From: Buchnera aphidicola (Hyperomyzus lactucae) | GTDB lineage: Bacteria > Pseudomonadota > Gammaproteobacteria > Enterobacterales > Enterobacteriaceae | Assembly: GCF_005081705.1 (NCBI RefSeq) | Contig: NZ_CP034876.1 | Coordinates: forward strand, 7,234 to 71,233 | Length of the DNA stretch: 64,000 nt | Direction of reading: 5' to 3' | Part shown: one piece after another, positions 14,692 through 24,352 of the stretch | How the letters are laid out: each line of letters starts with the position of its first letter | Position numbering within the stretch: the stretch's first letter is position 1 | Made by a program: the position numbers and the translations under genes | The notes under the pieces: generated by a model | What the model was told of the DNA's origin: nothing | Seen by the model: only the letters and a program-made list of their open reading frames with translations | The model's database searches: none

Positions 14692-15432
14692 TTAATATTC
14701 ATTACCTTTTACATATTGTCTGTAACTGTCCCATTCAAAAGTTAACCATAAACTATTTCCTAAACGCATTCTATCAATAACTCTTTCACCCAATAAACTT
14801 TTCATACCTCTGTGATCTAAATTTGACAGCATCCCAGTGGAACGTTTAGAAGATGATCTTCGATCAACTATTTGATTGATAATTACTTTTTCATAACGAG
14901 ATTCAGTTTGCATGCCAATTTCATCAATCATTAAAAGATCGACACTACTAAGATTATGTAATAAATTCTCTTCAGTAATATGACTAGTACCACTAAACGT
15001 TCCCTTCATATTAGACATTAAATCAGCAACTGTTACAAGTAAAATACTTTTTCCATGTAAAATTAAGTAGTTTCCTATCGCTGATGCTAAATGATTTTTT
15101 CCTGTTCCAGGTTTTCCTGAGAAAATAAAACTGGCAATATTTTCATTAAATTCTTCCGCGTATCTTCTTGATGCTTTTAGTACTTTTCTTTGTCCATCAT
15201 GTTCAATTTTATAATTGTCAAATGAACAATTCATATATAGTTCTCGAATACCTGATCTTCCTAAAACACGTTGCATTTTCATTGCTTTATTTTCACGTAA
15301 TATAGATTCGGAAGATAATCTACCTTGTTCTTGATTCCAAGCTAATAGATCTTCATCATTATCAAATTTGGGTTTAATATGATTAGGCATAAGACGTTGA
15401 AGACGTTTAAAGAATTCAGTATAAAATGTCAT
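14692..15432 (-). CDS. dnaC: Replicative helicase loader DnaC
   Basis: AAA+ ATPase that delivers DnaB helicase to the origin. The 246 residues match E. coli's 245. Walker A is FSGKPGTGKNHLASAIGN, Walker B LLMIDEIG; IINQIVDRRSSSKR and GERVIDRMRLGNSLW are family hallmarks. Its start overlaps the dnaT stop by one base (TAATG), so translation is probably coupled. The pair dnaT-dnaC is retained as in E. coli. Confidence 0.97.
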   Translation of the reverse strand: MTFYTEFFKRLQRLMPNHIKPKFDNDEDLLAWNQEQGRLSSESILRENKAMKMQRVLGRSGIRELYMNCSFDNYKIEHDGQRKVLKASRRYAEEFNENIASFIFSGKPGTGKNHLASAIGNYLILHGKSILLVTVADLMSNMKGTFSGTSHITEENLLHNLSSVDLLMIDEIGMQTESRYEKVIINQIVDRRSSSKRSTGMLSNLDHRGMKSLLGERVIDRMRLGNSLWLTFEWDSYRQYVKGNEY

Positions 15433-15929
15433 TATTTACCTCGAAAGCCGTTCGGTATAGTTTGATCAGGTTTTGGAATATATGTAATATCTCTTTTTTT
15501 TTGTAAAGTGTGATTATTTAAAGATCTGCTTTTTTCCAAACTTCTAGCTAATTTTTGTTGCCATTGTATATGATAAAAAAAACAACCTTCTGCTTGCCAA
15601 TAAGAAATAAAGCATGTAAGTTCAGATTCTAGTATTTCTTCAGTTAAAATAATTCCCCATAATGCTGCTTGACGAATAAAATCTTTGTCTGGAGTCCATT
15701 TTGGATGCATTGCAAATTTTTTATCTATATTTTGTTTTTTTGTATTTTTGTATGATAAGTTATATTTAATATCAAATATTTTTTCAAAAAAAGAAGGCGT
15801 GATTGCATAAAATGCAGGAGCATTATTTTGTAGTACTGCTACTGCACCAGTATTAGATATTTCTAATATTTTAGTCGGGTTTTTACAAAATAAATCAAGA
15901 TTTACATTATCAGAAATTAAAATTTTCAT
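15432..15929 (-). CDS. dnaT: Primosomal protein DnaT
   Basis: In E. coli acts in PriA-dependent replication restart and associates with DnaB-DnaC. The 165 residues compare with about 179 in E. coli. Recognisable parts are LFCKNPTKILEISNTGAVAV near the N-terminus and HPKWTPDKDFIRQAALWGI in the C-terminal single-strand DNA binding domain. A lysine/asparagine-rich middle replaces the usual linker. It overlaps dnaC by one base. Confidence 0.9.
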   Translation of the reverse strand: MKILISDNVNLDLFCKNPTKILEISNTGAVAVLQNNAPAFYAITPSFFEKIFDIKYNLSYKNTKKQNIDKKFAMHPKWTPDKDFIRQAALWGIILTEEILESELTCFISYWQAEGCFFYHIQWQQKLARSLEKSRSLNNHTLQKKRDITYIPKPDQTIPNGFRGK

Positions 15930-16000
15930 AAATATTTTTTTCCTTATCTAATTTTTAAATTTTTTTTGAATTTATGTATACTATTTAAAATATAAATTTT

Positions 16001-16573
16001 TTACACATTGAAAATATAGAGATAGCATTCTATTTTTCTTGTAATTTTTTTTTTATATAAAGTCCAGTTTTTTGATATTTGTAGACCTTGATTTTTTTCT
16101 TTTTCTATATAAATAAGAGAATTTTTTTTAATTGATTTATTACCTTCTAATAAAGTAAGAGTTTTGTTAATTAATCCTTGATGATAAGGTGGATCAATAA
16201 ATACTATATCATATGGTTTTCTATTTTTTTTTATCCAATCTAGGGTGTTAGTATTTATAAGTTCAACATTAGATATATTTAATTCTCTTATATTTTTTTT
16301 AAGAGTAAAAAATGTTTTTTTTTCTATTTCTAAAAAAGTTGAGAATTGAGCATGACGGGATATAGCTTCTATTCCTAATGCACCACTACCTGCAAAACAA
16401 TCTAAACATCGAGAGTTTTTAATATATTTAGATAACCATTCAAATAGCGTTTCTCTTATTTGATTAGTAGTTGGGCGTAAGTTCGGAAGATTATTAAAAG
16501 ATATTTTTCTTCCTTTAAACTTACCAGAAATAATATAAACTTTGCCATTTTTTTTCAAACAATAATTATGCAT
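16001..16573 (-). CDS. rsmD: 16S rRNA (guanine-966-N2)-methyltransferase
   Basis: Methylates G966 of 16S rRNA using S-adenosylmethionine. The 190 residues compare with 198 in E. coli. The SAM-binding motif is CLDCFAGSGALGIEA and the catalytic motif is VFIDPPYHQG. It is divergent from ftsY, the same arrangement as in E. coli (formerly yhhF). The frame contains long A runs, including A10 at 16045-16054 read on the minus strand. Confidence 0.93.
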   Translation of the reverse strand: MHNYCLKKNGKVYIISGKFKGRKISFNNLPNLRPTTNQIRETLFEWLSKYIKNSRCLDCFAGSGALGIEAISRHAQFSTFLEIEKKTFFTLKKNIRELNISNVELINTNTLDWIKKNRKPYDIVFIDPPYHQGLINKTLTLLEGNKSIKKNSLIYIEKEKNQGLQISKNWTLYKKKITRKIECYLYIFNV

Positions 16574-16718
16574 TTTATTAGATTATTTGTGTTATTGATA
16601 TAATTTATTTTATTATTAATAATAACTCAAATAAAAATTTTATTTTTTTAAATTTTTTCAAATATAATTAATTTCTTAAAAATATAGTTCTTACTTACAA
16701 AGTACAAGGTTAATAATT

Positions 16719-17876
16719 ATGAAAGATGATAAAAAACATGGTTTTTTTTCTTGGTTGAGTTCTAAAATAACAAAAAAGAAAACGATAGATATTCAAGGAA
16801 ATAATAAAGAACAAAAAAGAGAGCACTATGATAAAAAATCATATATTTCTAAAGATTTATCAAACAAAAAAGATGTTCTTGAAAAAGATAATTTAGAAAA
16901 TGTTCATGATATTGAAAATAATTTAGATACTATTAATAATATACAAACAAGTTTTTTTTCACGTTTAAAAAAAAGTTTAAATAAAACAAAAAAATTTCTT
17001 GGAGACGGCATTAATAATATTTTTTTATCAAAAAAAATTGATAAAATTCTGTTTGAAGAATTAGAAGAAAAAATGTTACTTGCTGATATTGGGGTTTATA
17101 CTACTGATCGAATTATTAATAATTTAATAAAAGACATAAAACGTAAAGATTTAAATAGTCCTGAAAAATTATATTTTGTATTAAAAGAGAATATGCATAG
17201 AATTTTAAAAAAAGTAGAGGTTCCTTTAAAAATATTAAATAATAAGCCTTTTATAATTTTAGTAACAGGAGTTAATGGTACAGGAAAAACGACAACAGTT
17301 GCTAAATTAGCAAAAAAATATAAGTCAGAAGGAAAATCTGTAATGTTAGCTGCTGCAGATACATTTAGAGCTGCTGCTATAGAGCAATTGCAAATATTAG
17401 GGAAATTAAATAAAATACCAGTAATAGCACAACGTTCTGGTTCAGATCCAGCAGCAGTAATATTTGATGCAGTGAAATCAGCAAAATCAAAAAAAATTGA
17501 TGTTCTTATTATTGATACAGCTGGAAGATTACATAATAAATTACATTTAATAGAAGAATTACAAAAAATAGTTCGAGTAATCAAAAAAATTGATGTATCT
17601 GCACCACATGAAACAATGTTAATTATCGATGCTTGTAATGGACAAAACACAATACAACAAACAGATATATTTCATAAAGCATTAAATTTAACCGGTATTG
17701 TGATTACAAAGTTAGATGGAACAGCAAAAGGAGGAGTTATTTTTTCATTAGCCGATCAATTTAACATTCCTATTCGTTATATTGGAATTGGTGAAAAAAT
17801 ACGAGATTTAGGTGTTTTTAATAGTAAAGAATTTATTAAAGCTATATTTAGCTCAAAAGAACAACTTCTTAAATAG
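16719..17876 (+). CDS. ftsY: Signal recognition particle receptor FtsY
   Basis: SRP-type GTPase that docks ribosome-nascent chains at the inner membrane. The 385 residues are much shorter than E. coli's 497. The N-terminal region (about 1-80) is lysine- and asparagine-rich rather than strongly acidic. The NG domain is intact: GVNGTGKTTTVAKLA, AADTFRAAAIEQL, IIDTAGR and ITKLDGTAKGG. ftsE and ftsX, which follow in E. coli, are absent and rpoH comes next after a long hairpin. Confidence 0.96.
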   Translation: MKDDKKHGFFSWLSSKITKKKTIDIQGNNKEQKREHYDKKSYISKDLSNKKDVLEKDNLENVHDIENNLDTINNIQTSFFSRLKKSLNKTKKFLGDGINNIFLSKKIDKILFEELEEKMLLADIGVYTTDRIINNLIKDIKRKDLNSPEKLYFVLKENMHRILKKVEVPLKILNNKPFIILVTGVNGTGKTTTVAKLAKKYKSEGKSVMLAAADTFRAAAIEQLQILGKLNKIPVIAQRSGSDPAAVIFDAVKSAKSKKIDVLIIDTAGRLHNKLHLIEELQKIVRVIKKIDVSAPHETMLIIDACNGQNTIQQTDIFHKALNLTGIVITKLDGTAKGGVIFSLADQFNIPIRYIGIGEKIRDLGVFNSKEFIKAIFSSKEQLLK

Positions 17877-17886
17877 AATATATTGT

Positions 17887-17945
17887 TGTAATTAAATATA
17901 AATTAATTATTTTATATAAATCTTTGATTTATATTTTTAATTACA
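17887..17945 (+). terminator. Long AT hairpin between ftsY and rpoH
   Basis: TGTAATTAAA (17887-17896) plus TATAAAT (17897-17903) pair with ATTTATA (17927-17933) and TTTAATTACA (17936-17945), giving 17 base pairs with one two-base bulge. There is no T tract after it. It separates ftsY from the region where the rpoH promoter should lie. Confidence 0.5.
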
Positions 17946-17970
17946 GTATGATGGATATGTCCCACATGTT

Positions 17971-17990
17971 TATAATTCAGTAAATATAAT
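17971..17990 (+). promoter_or_regulatory. Possible rpoH promoter -10 boxes
   Basis: Two perfect TATAAT boxes lie at 17971-17976 and 17985-17990, 21-40 bases before the rpoH ATG. No good -35 stands at the right distance. In an AT-rich gap TATAAT can occur by chance, so this is only a candidate. Confidence 0.3.
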
Positions 17991-18010
17991 TCGTTAATGC
18001 GGGAATTAAA

Positions 18011-18865
18011 ATGATCAATAAAGTACAGATTTTATCTGTAACACCACCAAGTAATTTAGATGCTTATATCAGAATAGCCAATCTTTGGCCGATGCTATCA
18101 ATCGAAGAAGAAAAATCATTAACTAAACGCTTACGTTATAACAGCGATTTAGATGCCGCAAAAACTCTAATTTTATCCCATCTCCGTTTTGTTATTCACA
18201 TTTCACGTAATTATTCAGGATATGGTTTACTTCAAGCTGATCTTATACAAGAAGGTAATATAGGATTAATGAAAGCGGTACGTAGATTTAATCCAGAAAT
18301 AGGAGTTCGATTAGTCTCATTCGCTGTGCATTGGATTAAATCCGAAATACATGAATACGTATTACGTAATTGGCGTATCGTTAAAGTAGCTACTACAAAA
18401 TCTCAAAGAAAATTATTTTTTAATTTAAGAAAAACCAAAAAAAGATTAGGATGGTTTAATGAAGAAGAAATTCAAATCGTTGCTAGAGAATTAGGCGTAA
18501 GTAGTGGAGATGTAAGAGAAATGGAATCTCGAATGTCTGCTCAAGATATTACTTTTAATCCATTGCCAGAAGAAGATTTTGATTGTAGAACTAATACTTC
18601 TATGCAGTATTTACAAGATAAAACATCTGATTTTGCAAATGGGGTTGAAAAAAATAATTGGCAAGAACATGCTTCGAATAAACTCAGTAATGCATTATTA
18701 GGTCTTGATAAACGTAGTCGTGATATTATTCATGCACGTTGGTTGGATAAAAACAAAAAAAACACTTTGCAAACTATAGCAAATAATTATGGAATTTCTG
18801 CAGAACGTGTTCGGCAATTAGAAAAAAATGCAATGAAAAAGTTAAAAATAGCTATAGAAACTTAA
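18011..18865 (+). CDS. rpoH: RNA polymerase sigma-32 (heat shock) factor
   Basis: Directs RNA polymerase to heat-shock promoters such as the one before groES. The 284 residues equal E. coli's length. Region 2 ([36 protein letters not shown]), the RpoH box [17 protein letters not shown] and region 4.2 ([15 protein letters not shown]) are nearly unchanged. GGGA precedes the ATG. One of only two sigma factors visible in this window, the other being RpoD. Confidence 0.98.
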   Translation: MINKVQILSVTPPSNLDAYIRIANLWPMLSIEEEKSLTKRLRYNSDLDAAKTLILSHLRFVIHISRNYSGYGLLQADLIQEGNIGLMKAVRRFNPEIGVRLVSFAVHWIKSEIHEYVLRNWRIVKVATTKSQRKLFFNLRKTKKRLGWFNEEEIQIVARELGVSSGDVREMESRMSAQDITFNPLPEEDFDCRTNTSMQYLQDKTSDFANGVEKNNWQEHASNKLSNALLGLDKRSRDIIHARWLDKNKKNTLQTIANNYGISAERVRQLEKNAMKKLKIAIET

Positions 18866-18915
18866 TTGAAAATATAATTTTAAATATAACTAATGTTTAT
18901 TAAAAAATATTTTTC

Positions 18916-18958
18916 AGAGTATGAGATTAAGTTCTTTTAAGTTGAAAACTCATACTCT
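18916..18958. terminator. Hairpin between convergent rpoH and glmS
   Basis: AGAGTATGAG at 18916-18925 pairs perfectly with CTCATACTCT at 18949-18958 (10 base pairs, 23-base loop). TTT follows on the plus strand and AAAAATA on the minus. It can serve both converging genes. Confidence 0.65.
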
Positions 18959-18997
18959 TTAAAATTTAATAATTTTTTTATATCAAATGATTGTATT

Positions 18998-20827
18998 TTA
19001 TTCAACTGTTACTGATTTAGCAAGATGTCTTGGTTGATCGATATCTCTTCCTTTACTTAATGCAACGTAATAAGCAAGTAGTTGTAGAGGGATAATATAA
19101 AAAATAGGTGCTATTAATTCTTCTACATAAGGCATTTTTATTACGTTCATGTTCTCTTCATAATCAAACTCCTGATCTGAAAAAACATAAGTTATACCTC
19201 CTCTTAAAGATATCTCTTTGATATTCTTTTTTATTTTATTTAATAATGAGTTTTTTGGAGCAATGATAATAATTGGTATATTTTGATCAATAAGTGCAAG
19301 AGGTCCGTGTTTAAGCTCTCCGGCTGGATAAGCTTCCGCATGAATATAAGAAATTTCTTTTAATTTTAAAGCTCCTTCTATTGCAATAGGATATGTGTCT
19401 CCTCTACCAAGAAATAATATATTTTTTTTATGAGAAATTTTATTAGCTAAATTTTTTATTAATTCATTTTTTTTTAAAATCTCTTCGATTCTAGTAGGTA
19501 AAATATTTAATGTTTGTATAATTTTATTCGAAATGTTATTTTTTTCTTTTTTTACATTAATGATTTTAGCAATTAACATGAGTAAAACTGTTAATTGAGT
19601 TGTAAAAGATTTTGTTGAGGCAACTCCTATTTCTAATCCTGCTTTAGTTAATATACAACAATCAGATTCTTTTACTAAAGATGAACTTTCCATATTACAT
19701 ATAGTTAAATTTCCTAAATATCCGAGATTTTTAGAGCATCTTAATGCTGATAATGTATCTGCAGTTTCACCTGATTGTGATAAAGTAATTAATAAACTTT
19801 TTTTTCTTAGAGCTAATTTTCTTGACGAAAATTCAGATGCTATTTCAACATCGCAAGGAATATTTGCAAGTGATTCAAACCAATATCTAGAAACCATAGC
19901 TGCATTATATGAAGTTCCACAGGCAACGATTTGAATATGTTCTGCATGATAAAATAAATTATTTTCTTTAAGTCCTAATTCAGAAAAATATATTTTACTA
20001 TTATTTTTTAAACGGTTTTCTAAAGTTTTTCGAATGGATTCGGGTTGTTCATATATTTCTTTTTCCATAAAATGACGATATTTTCCTTTTTTTACTGACT
20101 TATATTCTGTATTAGATATTATTTCTTTTCTTTTTGTTATAGTACTATTTTTATTAAAAATATCGATTCTTTTTCTTGTAACGACAGCGATATCACCTTC
20201 TTCTAAATATATAAAACGTTTTGTTATATTTAGTAATGCAATTTGATCAGAAGCTATAAAATTTTCTTCTAATCCCAATCCTATAACTAATGGACTTCTA
20301 GATCTTACTGCTATTAATCGTGATGGATTGTTTTTATCTATTACAACCATACTATAATTTCCATATAATTTTTCTATACTATTTTGTATTGTTTTTTTAA
20401 GGGGATCTTTTTTTTTATTTTGTTCCCAATGTAATAGATGAGCAATTACCTCGGTATCAGTATCAGAATAAAATATATATCCTTTTTTTTGTAAAAAAAG
20501 ACGTAATATAGAACTATTTTCAATAATTCCATTATGAACAACAATTATATTTGAAGAAATATGTGGATGAGTGTTTGCTTTTGAAACTTTTCCATGAGTG
20601 GCCCATCGAGTATGAGCCATACCAATATTACCTAATATTTTTTTTTTATATACCTTTTTTATTAATTCGTTAACTTTTCCAACACAACGAATTCTAATAA
20701 TATTGTTTTTATAATCTATAATAGCTAATCCTGAAGAATCATATCCTCTATATTCTAATTTTTTAATGCCTTCAACAAGAAAATTAGTAATATTACGTTG
20801 TGTTACTGCAGCAACAATACCACACAT
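18998..20827 (-). CDS. glmS: Glucosamine-6-phosphate synthase (glutamine-hydrolysing)
   Basis: Makes glucosamine-6-phosphate from fructose-6-phosphate and glutamine, the entry to UDP-GlcNAc and peptidoglycan. The 609 residues match E. coli. The N-terminal nucleophile Cys2 is in [12 protein letters not shown]; the glutaminase domain has AHTRWATHG and VHNGIIEN; the SIS domains have [20 protein letters not shown] and the C-terminal [13 protein letters not shown]. It follows glmU on the same strand after 69 bases. The pair sits away from the atp operon, its neighbour in E. coli. Confidence 0.98.
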   Translation of the reverse strand: MCGIVAAVTQRNITNFLVEGIKKLEYRGYDSSGLAIIDYKNNIIRIRCVGKVNELIKKVYKKKILGNIGMAHTRWATHGKVSKANTHPHISSNIIVVHNGIIENSSILRLFLQKKGYIFYSDTDTEVIAHLLHWEQNKKKDPLKKTIQNSIEKLYGNYSMVVIDKNNPSRLIAVRSRSPLVIGLGLEENFIASDQIALLNITKRFIYLEEGDIAVVTRKRIDIFNKNSTITKRKEIISNTEYKSVKKGKYRHFMEKEIYEQPESIRKTLENRLKNNSKIYFSELGLKENNLFYHAEHIQIVACGTSYNAAMVSRYWFESLANIPCDVEIASEFSSRKLALRKKSLLITLSQSGETADTLSALRCSKNLGYLGNLTICNMESSSLVKESDCCILTKAGLEIGVASTKSFTTQLTVLLMLIAKIINVKKEKNNISNKIIQTLNILPTRIEEILKKNELIKNLANKISHKKNILFLGRGDTYPIAIEGALKLKEISYIHAEAYPAGELKHGPLALIDQNIPIIIIAPKNSLLNKIKKNIKEISLRGGITYVFSDQEFDYEENMNVIKMPYVEELIAPIFYIIPLQLLAYYVALSKGRDIDQPRHLAKSVTVE

Positions 20828-20896
20828 ATTGATACCTTTTTTAATTAAAATAGTATTTTTAAATAAAAATATTTTTTTTTAAATAGATTGTAAAAA

Positions 20897-22270
20897 TTAT
20901 TTTTTATAAAACTTACTAGGACGTATCCAGTTTTTTTTATATTTTTGTTCTTTTTTATTATAAACTAAACAAGAAGTATTAACATCTTTTGTTAAAGTTG
21001 TACCCGCTGCAATAGTTGTATCTTTAGCAATTGTAATAGGTGCTATTAATTGTGTATTAGAACCAACTAAAACATTGTCACCAATAATTGTTTTTAATTT
21101 ATTCGCACCATCATAATTACATGTAATACTACCGGCTCCAATATTTACTTTAGCACCAATTTCAGAATTACCAAGATAACTTAAGTGTTTTACCTTAGAT
21201 TTTATTTTTATAGTACTATCTTTTATTTCAACAAAATTTCCTATTTGAACATCTTTATCTAATAAAGTATTTGATCGTAAATGTGAAAAAGGACCTATAG
21301 TACAATTTTTTCCTATTTTAGCATTCTCTATAATTGTATAAGCTTTAATATTAGTTTTACTGTCAATAATACTATTTTTTATAATACATCCAGGACCGAT
21401 GGTAACGTCATCACCTAAAATAATATTTTTTTCTAGAACAACTCCTGTATCTATTTCAATATTTTTTCCGTGTTTTAGTGTTCCTCTTAAAATAAAATGA
21501 GATGGATCTTTTAATGTAACTCCAGCCATAAGTAATGTATTGATTTGTTTCTTTTGAAAAATGTCTTCTAAAATAGACAGTTGTAATTTATTATTTACTC
21601 CTAATATTTCTTCAAAATTCGATGGTTGTACTGTTGTAATAAAATTATTTTCAAGATAAGATAAAGATATAATATCAGTTGCATAAAATTCTTTTTTTTT
21701 ATTTTTATTATTAATTTTTCTCAACCATCTTTTTAAATCTTCACTATTAGCCATAAAAACACCGGAATATATTTCTTTAATATTTTTTTGTTCAAGAGTT
21801 GTATCTTGTTCTTCTACTATACCTATAACTTCTCCTTTTTGACGTAAAACACGTCCATATCCTTTAGGATTTTTTAGTTTTGCAGTTAAGAGACTAATCT
21901 TTGATTTTTTTTTAGAATTTTGTAATTTTTTTATTGATTCTACTGAAATCAATGGTACGTCTCCATATAAAACTACTACATCTTCATAATTTGACAGTGT
22001 TTGAACGGCTAATAGTATAGCTTGTCCCGTTCCTTGTGGGTTTTTTTGTATTACCCATTCCATAGGAATATTATCAATATTAGATGAAATAAGTTTTATA
22101 TTACTATAAACTATTATAATTTTTTTAGGTTTTATAGATTTTGCTGTTTGAATTACATGTTCTAAAATTGTTTTTCCTCCTAAAGAATGTAATACTTTGG
22201 GGTAGTTAGATTTCATTCTACTTCCTTTTCCAGCAGCAAGTATTACTACAACAATTTCTTTTTTTAACAT
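20897..22270 (-). CDS. glmU: Bifunctional GlcN-1-P acetyltransferase / GlcNAc-1-P uridyltransferase
   Basis: Makes UDP-N-acetylglucosamine, the precursor for the cell wall. The 457 residues match E. coli's 456. The uridyltransferase domain starts with ILAAGKGSRMKSNYPK and has VLYGDVPLI. The C-terminal left-handed beta helix shows hexapeptide repeats, with GAGSITCNYDGANK and the LVGSNTQLIAPI region holding acetyltransferase residues. It is the first gene of glmU-glmS. Confidence 0.97.
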   Translation of the reverse strand: MLKKEIVVVILAAGKGSRMKSNYPKVLHSLGGKTILEHVIQTAKSIKPKKIIIVYSNIKLISSNIDNIPMEWVIQKNPQGTGQAILLAVQTLSNYEDVVVLYGDVPLISVESIKKLQNSKKKSKISLLTAKLKNPKGYGRVLRQKGEVIGIVEEQDTTLEQKNIKEIYSGVFMANSEDLKRWLRKINNKNKKKEFYATDIISLSYLENNFITTVQPSNFEEILGVNNKLQLSILEDIFQKKQINTLLMAGVTLKDPSHFILRGTLKHGKNIEIDTGVVLEKNIILGDDVTIGPGCIIKNSIIDSKTNIKAYTIIENAKIGKNCTIGPFSHLRSNTLLDKDVQIGNFVEIKDSTIKIKSKVKHLSYLGNSEIGAKVNIGAGSITCNYDGANKLKTIIGDNVLVGSNTQLIAPITIAKDTTIAAGTTLTKDVNTSCLVYNKKEQKYKKNWIRPSKFYKK

Positions 22271-22448
22271 AAAAAATAGCCTTTTTTATAAAAATTTGAT
22301 TAATATACTTATACTTAATAAAACTTTTTTATCGAGTATGATTAATTGACCAATGTAGATACTTTTGATAAGTAATTTTTTAATATATATATAATATATT
22401 TATCCTGGGATAAAATGTATTATAATATATCGTTGAGGTTATAATGCT

Positions 22449-23261
22449 ATGCGTAGAATTATTGCAGTAGATTTAGATGGTACTTTACTTTCTTCAAAAA
22501 ATACAATAACAGAATATACTAAAGAAATTATACAACTATTAGCAAAAAAAAATATTTTTTTTATTTTAGCCTCAGGTCGTCATCATGTTGATATAATAGA
22601 AATTAGAGATATCTTAAAAATAAGATCTTTCATTATTGCTTCTAACGGTGCTAAAATTTATGATTTAGATAATCAATTAATATTTAGTGATTGTTTGGAC
22701 AAAGAAATTGCATCACAATTATGTAAAATAAAATATTTAGAAAAAGATATTATTACTCAGGTATACAAAAAAAATAGATGGTTTGTTAATAACAATAAAG
22801 TAAACAACAAATTTTGTTCAGCTTTATCATCATTACAATATGAGTATTTTACTCCTGATAAATTTGCATTTGATAATATTTGTAAAATATTCTTTACAAG
22901 TAACAATTTTGAAAAATTATATATTCTCGAAAAAAAAATTATAGATATTTGGGGTGAAAAAGTTAACATCAGTTTTTCAGTACCTGGTTGTTTAGAAGTA
23001 GTATCAGGAAAAACTTCGAAAGGTCATGGAGTAAGATTAATATCTCATTTACTAGGAATCCCTTTAGATAGCTGTATTGCTTTTGGAGATGGAATGAATG
23101 ATTTAGATATGCTTACTATTTCTGGACAAGCATATATAATGAAAAATGCAGATTCATGTTTAAAAAATGCATTGCCAAATATTGAAATTATTGATAGTAA
23201 TAATAATAATGGTGTAGCAAAACGTTTAGATGAAATTTTTATAAAACATAAAAAAATATGA
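22449..23261 (+). CDS. yigL: HAD-superfamily phosphatase YigL
   Basis: Cof-type haloacid dehalogenase-like hydrolase; the E. coli homologue dephosphorylates pyridoxal phosphate and sugar phosphates. The 270 residues match the family (E. coli 266). Motif I is VDLDGTLLS, motif II ILASGRHH, motif III the lysine of SGKTSKGHGV, and motif IV FGDGMNDLDM. It lies next to metR as in E. coli (yigL-yigM-metR), with yigM lost. One of few general phosphatases expected in such a genome; substrate not certain here. Confidence 0.9.
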   Translation: MRRIIAVDLDGTLLSSKNTITEYTKEIIQLLAKKNIFFILASGRHHVDIIEIRDILKIRSFIIASNGAKIYDLDNQLIFSDCLDKEIASQLCKIKYLEKDIITQVYKKNRWFVNNNKVNNKFCSALSSLQYEYFTPDKFAFDNICKIFFTSNNFEKLYILEKKIIDIWGEKVNISFSVPGCLEVVSGKTSKGHGVRLISHLLGIPLDSCIAFGDGMNDLDMLTISGQAYIMKNADSCLKNALPNIEIIDSNNNNGVAKRLDEIFIKHKKI

Positions 23262-23300
23262 TAAATTTTTTATCCCATTAAAATAGAACGAAAAAATATT

Positions 23301-24221
23301 TTAAAAAAAATGTGGTTTTAGTAGACCACGAATAAATTTCAAATGATTACAAGCATGTAAACGTATAGAATGAATAAAAGTTTTTATAACTAATTCTTTT
23401 TCTTCACCATTACGTATTGCCGCATATAATCGTCTCCATATCCCGTTTCCTATTTTTTTTGTTACAATTAGACCTTGACGTTCAAAATTATCTACTACCC
23501 AATGAGGTAGTGCGGCAATTCCCATTTGAGCTGATACCATCTGAATTAAAAGAAATGTATTATTGACATTTTTAAAAATAGGTATTATACCAGCTGGTTG
23601 TAAAAAATGTTTCCATATATCTAGTCTATGTCTCTGAATCGGATAAGTCATTAATATTTCAGCTGCAAGATCTTCTGGAACGATGTTGTTTTTCTTTAAA
23701 ACAAGGGGATGATGAGGAGATAATACTAAACGTACTTCGAAGTCAAAAATGGGTGCGTAAAATACGTTACTTCTTGGAAGTACTTCAGAGGTTAATACAA
23801 TGTCTAGTTTACCTTGTTGTAGGGATGGTTGAGGACTAAAAATCATATCAGAATAAAAATCTATTTCTACTTTTGGCCATTTTTTTTGAAAAATTTTTAA
23901 TGCTGGTGTTAACCATTGAATACAGCTGTGACATTCAATAGCTAATCGAATAATCATATGATGAGATATTGCGCATGATTTTATTGCTTTTTGTATTTTA
24001 GGTAGTATTTCCTCAGATAATTGAAGTAAAATTTTTCCTTGAATAGTAAATTTTATAGGATTGCTTTTTCTAATAAATAATTTAAATCCTAATTTTTTTT
24101 CTAATTCGTTACACTGATGAGATATTGCTGATTGTGTTTGATGAAGTTGAATGGCAGCGGAACTTAATGAACCATTATGTTTTAAAGCTTGCAGTGTTCG
24201 AAGATGTTTTATTTCAATCAT
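23301..24221 (-). CDS. metR: LysR-type transcriptional regulator MetR
   Basis: In E. coli activates metE and other methionine genes with homocysteine as co-effector. The 306 residues compare with 317. The N-terminal helix-turn-helix is [19 protein letters not shown] (about residues 17-35), followed by the linker and a two-lobed effector domain with LVLSPHHPL and [11 protein letters not shown]. The frame is complete and AAGGA lies seven bases before the ATG, so it looks functional. It is divergent from metE across 131 bases, the E. coli arrangement. Dedicated regulators are rare in Buchnera. Confidence 0.95.
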   Translation of the reverse strand: MIEIKHLRTLQALKHNGSLSSAAIQLHQTQSAISHQCNELEKKLGFKLFIRKSNPIKFTIQGKILLQLSEEILPKIQKAIKSCAISHHMIIRLAIECHSCIQWLTPALKIFQKKWPKVEIDFYSDMIFSPQPSLQQGKLDIVLTSEVLPRSNVFYAPIFDFEVRLVLSPHHPLVLKKNNIVPEDLAAEILMTYPIQRHRLDIWKHFLQPAGIIPIFKNVNNTFLLIQMVSAQMGIAALPHWVVDNFERQGLIVTKKIGNGIWRRLYAAIRNGEEKELVIKTFIHSIRLHACNHLKFIRGLLKPHFF

Positions 24222-24352
24222 GAGATTCCTTCATGTCTAGAATTAACTATTTATGCTTGCTAATTTCCCTTAATGCTAGAATTATAGAATATCTTTTTTG
24301 AATAAAGCAATTATAAATTTAATAAGTTAATTATAAAGAATAGGATATATAA
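24222..24352. promoter_or_regulatory. metR-metE divergent control region
   Basis: 131 bases between the two start codons. A 9-base direct repeat CTAGAATTA occurs at 24237-24245 and 24276-24284, 39 bases apart. TTGCTA (24257-24262) and the AT-rich ATTATAGAAT (24281-24290) may form a metE promoter of poor spacing. TGAGATTCCTTCA at 24221-24233 matches the MetR site TGAAnnnnnTTCA with one mismatch but overlaps the metR start codon. The parts are visible; the roles are inferred. Confidence 0.5.
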
